Assembly: GCA_039105265.1 (NCBI GenBank)
Contig: JAPFFF010000015.1
Coordinates: 3,224,001 to 3,288,000 of the forward strand
Reading direction: 5' to 3'
Source: Tritrichomonas musculus
Lineage: Eukaryota > Parabasalia > Tritrichomonadida > Tritrichomonadidae
DNA length: 64,000 nucleotides
Positions 13,283 through 24,200 of the stretch are shown here, piece by piece. Below the pieces are notes generated by a model, which saw only the letters and a list, made by a program, of their open reading frames with translations, searched no databases and had not been told where the DNA came from. Position 1 is the first letter of the stretch; each line of letters starts with the position of its first letter. A program made the position numbers and the translations under genes.

Positions 13283-13798
13283 ATGATTAATAACGAAGCC
13301 TATTTGAAAACCAGTGCTGAAGTATGTACACAAATTGCATCATATTTTGATATTGTTGATAATTGTATTGCTATGAGTGATACAAATAAACAATACACAA
13401 TTAATCCTCAAACATCATATTCACCATCACCACACATTCCACAAGGAAGCTATACATCAGTTATCATATCACCAAATACAAACAAAACAGCTGATATGTA
13501 TAATGGATTTATCCAAGCTGAAAATAATGATTTTGAACTTTATAACATTGTTCCACTTGTCATAGTATTTTTTACTCAATTTGAAATTCTTTACAATTCA
13601 GCAAATAATGAAACATTCAAATTAAAAATTGATAACTTGGATCTCAAAATGCGAATTTGTTTATTAAATAACGCATATTATCCAACATTAACAGCTTATT
13701 GTTTATCGAGTGTTGATAGAATAGAATTGAGGAAAAAATATTTCGGAATAAGAACTATTGATAATCTCGGAGCATTATGTTTGAGTCTTACTGTATAA
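13283..13798 (+). pseudogene. Maverick part: possible virion protein, probably incomplete
   Basis: A 171-residue region starting at ATG (MINNEAYLKTSAEVCTQ), 40 bp after the preceding part. The sequence is rich in beta-prone segments and Asn, including SYTSVIISPN and FKLKIDNLDLKMRI, which would fit the start of a capsid-type protein. That assignment rests on position and composition only. It is shorter than a Maverick major capsid protein. Confidence 0.4.
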
Positions 13799-13814
13799 AA
13801 AATATTTGACGAAC

Positions 13815-13831
13815 AAAAAAAAAAAAAAAAA
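13815..13831. repeat. A17 homopolymer at the right edge of the Maverick fossil
   Basis: Seventeen A residues begin 16 bases after the end of the last Maverick part. Trichomonad transcripts are known to end shortly after a UAAA that overlaps the stop codon. The spacing here would fit such a tail, but a simple homopolymer is equally possible. Confidence 0.6.
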
Positions 13832-13842
13832 TTGAATATAAG

Positions 13843-14049
13843 TTATATCATGGACAAATTCCAGATGAAAATGACAATCCGATAATTGTAAATTTCACGG
13901 AGGAAGAAGAAGATATTGAAGAGGAGGAGAGCGAATTTGATGCCAGAATAGAAATTGATGAACAAATTGCGGAAAATGATATTAAAGTCAATGAAGACGA
14001 AGATAATAAGAATTTGATTTTATTCTTATTAGAAACTCCTTTTGCATAG
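13843..14049 (+). pseudogene. Acidic ORF remnant
   Basis: An open stretch of 68 codons without an upstream start, very rich in Glu and Asp (NFTEEEEDIEEEESEFDA). It ends 213 bp before the hAT-like tail and may be an earlier part of the same transposase gene. That link is inferred from position only, because acidic linkers do not identify a family. Confidence 0.3.
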
Positions 14050-14261
14050 AGAATTCATCAAGATATTTATATTAACATATATAGAAATGCAAAAAGGGAA
14101 CTGTTTCGAATTTGTTCTTTGATAAACATTGATTTGCAATATTTTGAAAAAAAAAAAAAAAAAAACTCGATGATTGTTCGGGAATCCAATGAAACTTGGT
14201 TTCATACAATATTCATACGAAAATCCAAATGTTTTTTTGGCGAAAAGCTTTTTCTGTATGA

Positions 14262-14459
14262 AAAGATTGGGAAATTTTTGCTGATTTAGCACTTCGTTAT
14301 TCATCGGTTTTCTCAAGAGTAACTATCGTTGAACGAACTTTTTCAGAACAAAAATACATTCAAAACCAACGAATGACAAATTTATCTTCCACAACAATAA
14401 AGACTAGATTACGGCTCCATCAGCAAAACAAAAACAAAAGAAAAAATAACTTAAATTAA
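14262..14459 (+). pseudogene. hAT-type transposase, C-terminal dimerisation remnant
   Basis: The reading frame gives a hAT dimerisation-like sequence: FADLALRYSSVF, then VERTFSEQKY, then QRMTNLSSTTIKTRLRL, ending in a basic tail and TAA. This matches the hAT C-terminal pattern of a small-residue helix, ER-x-FS, then R-x-x-L and a final helix. Nothing upstream of 14262 in this frame is open, so the transposase is truncated or frameshifted. An A-rich tract (about 14145-14164) lies just upstream. A second hAT tail lies at 20013-20220. Confidence 0.55.
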
Positions 14460-15121
14460 AATTCAATTTCTATCATTGAATTTTTTAAATAAAAGATTAT
14501 ATTTTTAAATATAAACGAATGAAACTTTTTGATAAGTTAAAATCAAATAATTGAGAAAGAATAAATAAATTTGAATGATTAAACCTGTTGATAAAATCAT
14601 GAAATTTTTAATAAAATTTCAACAAACTTGAATTTATGATATTTCCAAGTTATTTCAACTATAGTTAAGATAACAATATAGTTTCATGTAAAAGGCTTTA
14701 TAAAAAATTTTTGTTAATTCAAAATTTTTAATTTTATAATTTTAAAATTTTTCATTTTTGAAATTTAAGAAATTTTTGAAAATTTTCAAATTTTTCTTTT
14801 ATTTGCTTATTACTGTAAAACAAAGCAACAGTAATAATTCCGAGCTGTAATATATTTTCAAATATATATGATTAATATAGCACATTAAAATCCATGGATT
14901 TAAAGCGAAAAATTCGTTGAATAATTACCAAGGTTAAACGTATTATATTAGTTTTTATTATTAATTATTCATTATTATATTTATAAACCTATTTTTTAAA
15001 AAAATATAATTTATTATATATTAAGATATTTCAATTTTAAAATTTTTTATAGAAATATTGAATTTTAAAAAACTAATATTTTTCAATATTTGAATCATTT
15101 CGCATTTCATAACTGACACCC
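14460..15121. other. Intergenic, nothing recognised
   Basis: AT-rich DNA between the hAT tail and the copine fragment. I saw no ORF, repeat or RNA-like structure that I can support. C2 domains, which would normally precede a copine vWA domain, are absent. Confidence 0.5.
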
Positions 15122-15849
15122 TTTAGAGACTATGTTTTCCATGGACTTAAGTTTAACATCGCTGTTGCCATTGACTTTTTCAATGAAAATTCAAAGCTTT
15201 ATTCGAATCTTCATAAAGAAGGAGAAGAAAACAATTATGAACATGTTTATCGTCTTCACTTGAAGTTCTTATTCCATATTCATGTGATGATTCAATTGCT
15301 TCTTATGCTTTAGGATACAGTTATAAGACAAAATTTCGTATCTGTGGAAATTTATCTCTTGATGATTCTGTTTTATTTTTGCATGGAATTGATGAAGTTG
15401 TTTCAACTTATAAAACAAATGTAAAAAAAGTGTCATTTGATGGTTATAGTTGGTTTGCACCTTTGATTGAAAAAGCTACTGAATTGGCCAATGATAATAT
15501 GAAAAAGTTCAAAGCTTACACTATCGTGTTGATTATTACTTGCGGCAAAATAGATGACCAATTGCAAACAATCGAGGCTTTGAATAAAGCATCAATTGCT
15601 CCAGTGTCCTTCATTTTATTTTACATTGGCTCTCATAGTCAGATGGAATGGATTGATGCCGATGATAAACCACTGACTGGTTCAAAAACTGTTCAGGCTC
15701 GTGATTGTGTTGATTACATTTTTTACAAAGATGTCGTTGATAAAAAATTACCACTTGATCATGAGATGATGATGAAAGAAATCCCCAGTCACGTTTCTGT
15801 TTGGGCAAATTTAAACAATATCAAACCAGATTATTTCTCTTCATATTAG
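15122..15849 (+). pseudogene. Copine-like vWA-domain fragment
   Basis: The open part from about 15250 to 15849 encodes a copine-type von Willebrand A domain. It shows YSWFAPLIEKATELAND, then YTIVLIITCGKIDD followed by TIEALNKASIAPVSFILF, and ends with ARDCVDYIFYKDV and EIPSHVSVWANL. Upstream in another frame is the domain's first strand with FNIAVAIDFF (15122 onward), where copines carry the metal-site DxTxS region. The two frames do not connect, so there is a frameshift near 15240-15260, and the usual N-terminal C2 domains are missing. Copines normally bind membranes through C2 domains in response to calcium. The longest ORF starts at a TTG, not a true start. This is most likely a 5'-truncated, decayed host gene. 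Confidence 0.7.
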
Positions 15850-16361
15850 TGCTTGAATTAATTAATAAATATTTTATTTATAGAAAAAAGTTTGTAAAGT
15901 TATTAAACATTTAATGATGTTGTTCATTGTGCTCTTTTTTTTTTTTTTTTTTTTTTTTTAATTACAAATGCAGTACATTTTAAACCCCCCAAGAAATTAA
16001 TTTATAATTTGCTAGATATTCTTATCTGTATCAAAAAGAAATTGTAAATTAGGATATTTCAGAATACATAGCAGAAGTAATTAACTGTCAAGATTACCAA
16101 TACAGGGTTGATCAGTGAGGAATCGGATACTTGGCATTTGAGTTGCTTTACAACTCTATTCTTTTTATAGGAATGAACCACCTATAAATATATCAATCAA
16201 ATTTACAGAAAGAACCTGTTTTTCCGAAATTTTCAATACAATATTTGAATATATTCAATATTTGAAAAGATAATTCAAATTTAAATGATACGGAAAATCA
16301 GCATAACAGTTTAGAATAAGAACTTCAATAAATAATTTATATATATACATATATATAAAGA
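15850..16361. other. Convergent 3' intergenic region with a T25 tract
   Basis: Lies between the copine fragment (plus strand) and the kinase gene (minus strand), so it holds two 3' ends. It has a run of 25 T residues at 15935-15959 and an AT-alternating stretch near 16340. No gene was seen. Confidence 0.5.
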
Positions 16362-19361
16362 TTATTGTCTATAACTCTCAAATAAGATTTGATTATTTTC
16401 AACTTCATTTTGTTCATTCTGTTCTATCTCCTCAACTTTTCTTGCATAGAATTCTGCAATTTCAACAGGGTCAGCTCCGTCGAAAGCGATTTTTTTATCG
16501 ATCATTATCTGAAGGATATCTTTGAAGGATGGCCTATTACTTGAGTTGTGAGATTTACATTTAATGATTAATTCTTTCAAATCGTCAGAAATTGCTTTTT
16601 TGAAAGGTAATTCCTTGTCTTTAAGAATTGCAATTTGAACATTTGCCGATTTTAACCATTGGTAAGGATAGCGTCCATCATACATTTCCCAAAGAATCAT
16701 TCCATAAGAGAAGACGTCAACTTGGAATCCGTAATCATCATCAGTTATCATTTCGGGAGCCATGTAATTAGTTGTACCGATACCAACTGTATTTGTAAGC
16801 GATATATTTGCCTTTGAATAACCGAAATCAGCAATTTTCGGTGTGTAGTCATTTTTATCGATCAAAATGTTAAGAGTTTTTAAGTCACGATGAATGATAT
16901 TTTTAGAATGTAAATAGTCCATTCCTTGAGCTATTTCGAAGGCAATTTTAGTCTTTTGGAAAGGTGTCAAAGGTTTCTCTTTATTTCTAACAGCATCGTA
17001 TAAATCACCACCATCTACATATTCAATAATGATCCAAAGAGGCTTACCAACATCGCTATTAAAACCGATGAAATTGACCAAATATTTGTGTTTCAAATTA
17101 GATATGAAACATATTTCTCTCCGAATGTAATTGATACTTAAATCACTTTCCGAGAAATAATCATCTGTCAATTCTTTACAGGCGAATATTTCACCTGTCG
17201 ATTTCTTTGCGACTTCATAAACAATGGATGTTTTTCCACTTCCAATTTTCTTTACTAATTTAAAATCAGAACGATTTAGGTTATAATCTTTAAACTGCAT
17301 GAGCAAGTTCTGCTTATTTTCATTAACTTCGTCATCAGTAACATCTATTTGGAGCCCATTTTGATTCAAGAAACTCACAACTTCATCCATTTTATCTTGA
17401 TATTCAGCATCTTTGAATACGTAGTAAACTTCACGGAAATCGTTGATGAGGTCGTATTTAACATATTCATACTTGGTAACAGGAAGACCAAGCTCTTTCA
17501 ATGCTATGTAGATATATTCCATGTTACGATAAATATCTGTTGCTATTTCAGCCACAGGCGTTGATACAGCTACTGTTTTCCACTTCTCTGGATCAGTGTA
17601 TAAAACTGTTTTTTTAAGGTCATTTAAATAATCCCTCATAGAGCTCAATTGCACCAAATTATCGAGGCTTTCTACAGTATCCTCTTGTGCATACACTGAT
17701 GTTTGCAGTAAGTAATAATAACCACATAACAAAGAACGAACTCGAACGCATTCGAACATATAGACACCTCTCAAATTGACAGTGTGCTGAATGATGTTAT
17801 TAATGTCTAAAATAAGTTCCAGGCTTTTGTTAAGATCATCGTTCTTGATCATCTTGGAATTGTAAAAATTCTCAACAACAGGACTCTCCTTGTCGTCTGG
17901 AAACGTGATTCGCTTGGTCAGCATCGTGTCAATGATTTCAGAGAATAAAGGACGCTCGGATGGATTCTGCTTCCAGCAATTTTCAATGAGATCACGAAGA
18001 TCACTTGATATGTCATCAGGAAGAATGGGACGCTCTTTATCAGCAATCATTTTGTCAATTTTCGCTAACGGTTGACCTTCAAATGGAATTTTTTCAGTTA
18101 ACAATTCATACAAAATGCCTGAAAATGAAAACACATCAACTTCACGGTCGTACTTGTCACCTGAGGTCAATTCTGGCGCTCTAAATTTGGATGTGGATAT
18201 CGGACGACTTGACATTGTGTACACGTTATCTGGCAAAAATCGTGAATTGGTAAAATTGGTGATTTTGGGATTGAATTGGCTGTCAATCAAAATGTTCACG
18301 CTGTAAAGGTCGCGATGAGTGATATCTAAGGAGTGCAAATAGGCCATCGCTTCTGCTATCTTATAGGCTATGATCGTTTTATATCCTGGAGCTATTGAAT
18401 TGCGTTTTTCTGTACTTTTGTCATCGGAACTTTTTGAATCCTTTTTGATCGTCTTAAAAAAATCTCTTAGTTTTTTGCCATTTCGACGGGTAACAACAGC
18501 ATATTCAGTGTCATCTACACCAATAAATGATTCAAGATTGGGATGGTGAACCGCCGTGAGGACATTTACAAGACGCTGGAATTTATCTTCACTATTGGTA
18601 TCTTTATCTAGAATTAATATGGTAACTTCTTCTTTGGTTTCTTCGTTTTGACCATTATAAATCGTATATCGTTCGGTATGCGCGACCGCTATGCCAATTT
18701 TTGTAAAATCTGAGAGTTTAATCTTATACGCTTGAATATTATTGAAATTATTTAATTCTTTCTTATTTTGGGTATTGGTAGTATCTAAATTTTCACTGGG
18801 GCTTTGTTCATCTCCTTTTTTAGGTAATTGATGTTTAGGATTAGAATGAGATGGTATTGTTTGTGAGTTGGGATCGAGAGGACAGCCGATTTGAATAAGG
18901 TAGTTTTCAATCTCTTCAAGCTTGCTTTTAACTGTTGGATTTTCTAGTTGACTTGGATCTGATATAAATCCATAAAGACTTTTGAGGTCGTTAGCCAGAG
19001 CTGTTTTTACAATTGTATAATTGTTTTCTAATGTTATATTAAGTTTTTGCAATAATTGAGCAATTGATGACATTGTTTCTGTAAGAATTGAAATTTGTTC
19101 TGATATCGGCGTTATTAGAATTGCTTTATTCCATTCATCAGGACTGAAACCAATAATAGTTTCATTGAGCAGGTTTAATTGTCCAAGAAGAGCTGCTAAT
19201 TCAGTATTGTTTGATTGGATTGATTGATTCTTTGATATTTTTTCCTGAATTTCTGAAAGAACTTTCGCAATCGAAGAGCATTGACCTTTATAAGCAAATG
19301 CTGTGTTGATGCTTTGAATAATTTGGTTTATCTTATCAAAAATTTCGTTTATTGTTGGCAT
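16362..19361 (-). CDS. Tandem pseudokinase-kinase protein (TKL type)
   Basis: Starts at the ATG at 19361-19359 (MPTINEIFDKINQ), giving 999 aa; the ORF extends seven codons further upstream only from a TTG. Order: helical region 1-165, Ser/Gln-rich linker, degenerate kinase about 218-489, second helical region about 507-670, canonical kinase about 700-957, acidic tail. The second kinase has the Gly loop IGSGKTSIVYEV, Lys729 in FACKEL, HRDLKTLN with Asp826, DFG at 845-847 and APE at 868-870. It should phosphorylate Ser/Thr and resembles the TKL group. In the first domain the usual VAxK lysine is absent (EEVTILILDK) and DFG is replaced by NFT at 369-371, although HRDLYSVN is kept. It is therefore probably a pseudokinase. 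The two helical regions look alike (a possible four-helix bundle as in MLKL or Cbl N-termini; inference), so the gene may come from duplication of one helical-kinase unit. Intact and single-copy in the window. No signal peptide or membrane segment; probably cytoplasmic. Confidence 0.9.
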   Translation of the reverse strand: MPTINEIFDKINQIIQSINTAFAYKGQCSSIAKVLSEIQEKISKNQSIQSNNTELAALLGQLNLLNETIIGFSPDEWNKAILITPISEQISILTETMSSIAQLLQKLNITLENNYTIVKTALANDLKSLYGFISDPSQLENPTVKSKLEEIENYLIQIGCPLDPNSQTIPSHSNPKHQLPKKGDEQSPSENLDTTNTQNKKELNNFNNIQAYKIKLSDFTKIGIAVAHTERYTIYNGQNEETKEEVTILILDKDTNSEDKFQRLVNVLTAVHHPNLESFIGVDDTEYAVVTRRNGKKLRDFFKTIKKDSKSSDDKSTEKRNSIAPGYKTIIAYKIAEAMAYLHSLDITHRDLYSVNILIDSQFNPKITNFTNSRFLPDNVYTMSSRPISTSKFRAPELTSGDKYDREVDVFSFSGILYELLTEKIPFEGQPLAKIDKMIADKERPILPDDISSDLRDLIENCWKQNPSERPLFSEIIDTMLTKRITFPDDKESPVVENFYNSKMIKNDDLNKSLELILDINNIIQHTVNLRGVYMFECVRVRSLLCGYYYLLQTSVYAQEDTVESLDNLVQLSSMRDYLNDLKKTVLYTDPEKWKTVAVSTPVAEIATDIYRNMEYIYIALKELGLPVTKYEYVKYDLINDFREVYYVFKDAEYQDKMDEVVSFLNQNGLQIDVTDDEVNENKQNLLMQFKDYNLNRSDFKLVKKIGSGKTSIVYEVAKKSTGEIFACKELTDDYFSESDLSINYIRREICFISNLKHKYLVNFIGFNSDVGKPLWIIIEYVDGGDLYDAVRNKEKPLTPFQKTKIAFEIAQGMDYLHSKNIIHRDLKTLNILIDKNDYTPKIADFGYSKANISLTNTVGIGTTNYMAPEMITDDDYGFQVDVFSYGMILWEMYDGRYPYQWLKSANVQIAILKDKELPFKKAISDDLKELIIKCKSHNSSNRPSFKDILQIMIDKKIAFDGADPVEIAEFYARKVEEIEQNEQNEVENNQILFESYRQ

Positions 19362-20012
19362 AATAATGCGATTTGATTTCAACTGAAAAAGTAAAGAGGA
19401 TCCGACTCCTTGTTGTCAGCCTTTTTGATATTTCTGATAACATTTGGAAATTTATATTTTAATATAATAATTTATATTTATATTACTTTTTTTTAACAGG
19501 ATAGATTTTATAATATTTATTTTGATAATAAGATAAAAACATTTTTACAAATTGAATTAAAAAATTTAATAATCTTTTGAAATTTTAAGAAATAAATAAT
19601 TGTTTTTTCGAATGAAAAATAATATTTTTTCATTTATAAAATAACTTATTTGAATAAAATAAAGCGACTCTCTTCAAATCTATTGTTTTTTAAAAAATAA
19701 AATGATGTATAGTAACGAAAATAACGTATTTTTTAATTTATTTAAAAAATAAATGAAATACTCAAAAAGTTAAAAAATAAATGTTTAATTATCTGTTTTA
19801 TAACTTTTTGAGTATTTTACAAAACTCAAAAAGTGATACCTAGATAGTTTTTTTAAATTTTGATCTATTTTCTCTCAAAAAAAAAAAAAAAAGACCATGT
19901 TTTTTATTCTTTGGTTTGAAAATGAAGCCCTAGTTATAAATTTGATTTTAATGAACTTTTTTTGGAACAATAAATAAATTCTTATCTAAATTGTTTAATT
20001 TTTCTATTTTCA
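19362..20012. other. Upstream region of the kinase gene
   Basis: AT-rich. It contains the kinase promoter, but no clear TCAYW-type initiator was found just upstream of the ATG. A string of CTCAAAAAGT-like segments in both orientations lies at 19760-19840. No gene was seen. Confidence 0.4.
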
Positions 20013-20220
20013 GATTCTTATCAATTATGGCGATTTTGGCGGGAAGATCAAATGATGAATATATTGGCTGAAATAATCGTTAGAAAATTAAATTTTCTAT
20101 CAAGTGAGTTGCCAGTGGAAAGGATTTTTTCGCATATGAAGTGTTTATACTTCACAAAATGAAGATCTCTTAAATGCTGAACTCGATACTAGAATGAAAA
20201 ATATGTTTTCAAAAGAATAA
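20013..20220 (+). pseudogene. hAT-type transposase, second C-terminal remnant
   Basis: The frame from 20013 reads YQLWRFWREDQMMNILAEI, then LNFLSSELPVERIFSHMK, an excellent match to the hAT dimerisation pattern (W, small helix, SS-x-x-x-ER-x-FS). After a one-base shift near 20138 the sequence continues as EDLLNAELDTRMKNMFSKE and stops at 20218-20220, as hAT tails often do. Everything upstream of the dimerisation part is missing. It differs from the remnant at 14262-14459, so they are two independent insertions. Confidence 0.55.
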
Positions 20221-21215
20221 TAAAAAAATATTCTTTTTTAATTAAGATAAAAAAGAATAAATATTTAATAAAAAACAAAATCATAATTTCTATTGTTTTG
20301 AATGCTTTTTCTAACCACTCAAGATCTGAATTTTTTATATATATCAATTATTGTGAGATTCTATCAAAATAATTCAAAGCATTGAGCGTTTAAAAGGTCT
20401 AGATGAAAATAAAATTCTTTCTAGAGGTATTTCAAAAAAATTTACAAGAAAAAAGAATTCAGATATAATTTTTCTTTGGGGATCATATAATTTTTTTTGA
20501 AATTACATATTTAAATAGTTATAATTTTTCTTTGGGGATCATATAAAATGCTTTTTTTTTTGATCTTTTTGAATATACATTGAATATATTTGAATTCATC
20601 TCTCAAAATATTCTATACTAATACAATTTTTTACTATTGAATTTTCATTTTTTTTTAAACTTTTTAAATAATCAATTAAATGATTAAAATAAAAATCGAT
20701 TCATAAATTAATAATGCAAAGTACTTTTTGGTATTTTTTACATATGAATAAAAAAAAAGAATTTACTCAAAATTTTACAACATTCAAATCTTATGAAAAA
20801 CAATACAACTTTTTGAATTTATTATTTTATAAAGTATTGAAAAAATAAAAAATTATTGAAATTTTCCCCAAAATAAAAATGAAAATTGAATTTTTCTCAA
20901 ACAAAATACATTTATTACTATTTTATTTTGATAAATAAAATTGATATTTAAGAACAAATATTAATGTTTTCATTCAAAAATATAATCGAAAACTTTACAC
21001 AAAAATATTCAATGAAAATGGATATGAAATTTTCAGAATGAAAAATATAATTTTTAGATATACCCAAAAAAATTTAATCATACAAATTCTGTTTACCCCA
21101 TTGTGAAAAAATAGTGTTTTTTTATTTATTTCAAGTAATGTAAAATCTCATTCAGAAAATTTGAGATATATTCAAAAATCCTATTGTTAATTTGTAAAAT
21201 TTTAAATTTTTATTA
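20221..21215. other. Intergenic, upstream of the Pmp-like gene
   Basis: AT-rich DNA without a gene. It must hold the promoter of the Pmp-like gene. A TCATT sequence at 21148-21152 resembles the trichomonad initiator (TCA then Y then W), but it is 64 bases from the ATG, further than usual. A 27-bp direct repeat lies at 20464-20546. Confidence 0.4.
20464..20546. repeat. 27-bp direct repeat, 56-bp period
   Basis: The same 27 bases, containing TTTCTTTGGGGATCATATAA, occur at 20464-20490 and 20520-20546 with no mismatch that I can see. The separating DNA is AT-rich. It could be the remains of a short insertion or a local slippage duplication. Confidence 0.7.
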
Positions 21216-24200
21216 ATGCTATTAACTCTGTTTTTGTGTTTTGCTCAATCAATCAAAAAGCTTTGTATTTGTAACAATGAATGCTCAGCTCAATGCCCTG
21301 AAGAAACTTTTATTTACAAGAAATCAAATGTGCATTTGAAAAGTTATTTATTGTCTCATTTTAAAAAAGAAATATCAATAGAAATTGATTTATTTTCAAC
21401 AAAAGAAGGTTTTTCATTTGAAATAGATCAAGAATTCTTGGACAGCTCCAAAATTAATTTGATGACTCTTTCAGATTCAAAACCAATAAATGTAATATTG
21501 AAAACAAAAAATAACAAAAAAGATAAAATGATTACTATCCAACCTGGAAACTATTTCAGTAGCTCAATTGATAATTATTCTGATAAGCCATCGTTAAATT
21601 CACAAAAATCGGTATCAAATAATTTAAATCCATCAGATAAATCTTATATCAACAAACAATTTCTTCATTATTTCAATAACGAAATACTAATTAATGCAAA
21701 TTCACCAATTACACAAATCTCGGGAAATTCATTCACAGATATCGAAAGTAACATTGATCATCTTATTAAACTTGAAAAAGAAGTTTCATTTTACGATAAT
21801 TCTTTCAGTTTTAATGAAAAATCCCAAAAAACGGTTTCTCCACTTTTTGTGAACTATAAAGGAAAGCTCAGAATTAGTCACTGCACTTTTACAAATGCAA
21901 AATTTGGCAAAAAAGATGACGGAAACATTTTAACTACTTCACAATCACAAATTGACCTTGTTTTTGATTCATGTTCATTCAAAAATTGTGGAAATTCAAA
22001 AAGTCAAACTTTGATAAGAATTTCAAATGAAAAAAGTTCATTGAAAATGATAGATTGTGATGTCACATTTGACAATAAAGAATCTTCTGCAAAAGTTCTT
22101 GATTCAAAAAGTTCTGATGTCAAAATTGACGGTTGTAAAATTTCAAAAAGCGCCATTAATTCAATACTTATTCGGTCACAATCAGACAAAGGAACTTTTG
22201 AGTTCACAAACAATGAGATCTCCTTTTTGAATGGCCGTTTTTTTGATATAAACAAGCTCGCAACAAAGCCATTAATAAGTGGAAACGTTTTTCATGATAT
22301 TGAAATCAATGATAAGTTTTTGATTTCATGTTTGCATGACCAAAAAGAAATTGAAATAGAAAAAACAACTTTTTTAAAGATCCGTGGTGCTCTTTCTTTC
22401 TGTTTCGAGAAAATTAGCGATGCTTCTCAGTGCAAATTAGTTTTTACAAAATGTAATTTTTGTGATAATCAAAACGGACCTATTCAATTTGGCGACCAAT
22501 TATCAATTGAAAAATCATCATTATTGTTTCAAGCTTGCCAGTTTAAACATTGTAATTATGAGAATGGAAAAAGTGGAATTTTGGAAATTAATTGCAATAA
22601 TGAGATTGATTTTAATAGTTGCGTTTTTGAAGGCAATTCAGTAGGTCCAGAAGGTTGCTCTATTTACATTGCTAAAACACATTCAAACCTAGATAAAAAC
22701 ATCATGATTGAAAATTGTAATTTCAGCATAGAAAAAGGAAGCAATGGATGCTATATATATCATGATAATGATAGAAACCTCCAAATTACTTCATGTTCAT
22801 TCTTGAATAAGATTCAAAGCCCAAATAATGATAAATTTGCAATTTATAGTGAAAGCAAAGAATTTACATTTGAAAGCAACATTGTTGAATTTAAGAATCC
22901 AAGCAAGAACAATTTAGTTTTCAACTTGAAATCATCAAAATGGATTCAAATTGAAAACTGTGAATTCATCAATTGCATCAATCAAGATCAGCCTGGATTC
23001 AGGTTCGATGGACAGACAGAAAAGTCAACAACGAACATTGTTGATTGTGATTTCAAGAGCACCAAATCAACATCATTCTTAGTAAAAATCACAGGTGGTG
23101 TTTCAAATATCAATTCATGTTACATGAATCATTGCTCACTGAAAATGGAGTATGCTGGAACAGCATCAATCAAAAGATGCATAACATCCAACTGTGACTC
23201 AATACAAGTTAATTATGCACCAAATGATTTAAGAATCAAAGAAGAAGAAGCACTTATTCCTTTTGAAATTTCTGATAATGTTTATGAGAATGAAGATATA
23301 GTCAATGGATACATAATACAGCTCACTGTTAATTCACTGATTTATAAAAATAATAGTGCAGTAATCACTGGACAAAATAATTACAATGGAATGTACTTGA
23401 ATGTAAAAGGATCTTTTACTTTCTTTGATTCTTCTTTTACTAATTTTGGTGGATCTGCAATTATTTTTTCTGATGGTTCAAATGATGATTTGACAATTAA
23501 TGTTACTAACTGTACATTCGACAAATGTCAAAATAATATTTTCTTCAAGTTCCAGTCAACTGATTATCAGTTATCAAATTCAGTATTCCAGGATATTGTG
23601 TTTTCAAAAGAAAGTTCAAATGCTAATGAAGAAGAAATTAATAATTTGATTCAATTTGATACGAACTTTGCAAGTATCAATGTTGATTCATGCAATTTTA
23701 CAAGATGCTCTTCCGAATCAAATAAAAAATTAACATCAATTATTTTCACACCAAGAGATGATAATAATGTTAAAACATTGAATGTTAACAATTGTAAATT
23801 TGAATCATGTAAATCACCAAATTACATGTATTGTATTTTGACATGGACGAGAATGAAGAATGTGAATATTAATAACAATGAATTTTATGAATGTCAATTT
23901 TCAAGTGAAGAATGTTATGTTATTTTTGCTACTGCAACAGAAGTTAATATTGAGTCGAACAATATCAAATATGAAGATTCTAGTAAAGGATGCAATGCTA
24001 TTCGAGTTACGACATCGACTGAGATCACAATTAAAAACTCACAATTCATTCGAACCAACTCAAAACAATGTTTATGGCTCGTTCCAAATGACAATGGCAA
24101 TGTATTTTTAGAGAATTGTGAATGGCATGGCAACATTGGAAGTGAAACACGATGTTTCAAGATCCAAGGATTACGAAATCCGGCATCATTCAAGAACAAC

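Larger units (their letters stand above)
9171..13798 (+). mobile_element. Maverick/Polinton fossil, internal fragment
   Basis: Six consecutive same-strand parts make a Maverick-type cluster: an unassigned protein, a retroviral-type integrase, a packaging-type ATPase, two small unassigned proteins and a possible virion protein. DNA polymerase B and a protease were not seen, so this is about a quarter of a typical 15-20 kb element. It is broken, with roughly three or four interruptions among its genes. Long stretches of ORF survive, which suggests a fairly young fossil. No terminal inverted repeat was found directly at its ends. The long inverted repeat at 1-6700 could belong to such an element, but that is inference. 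An A17 tract and a hAT tail bound it on the right. Confidence 0.75.
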
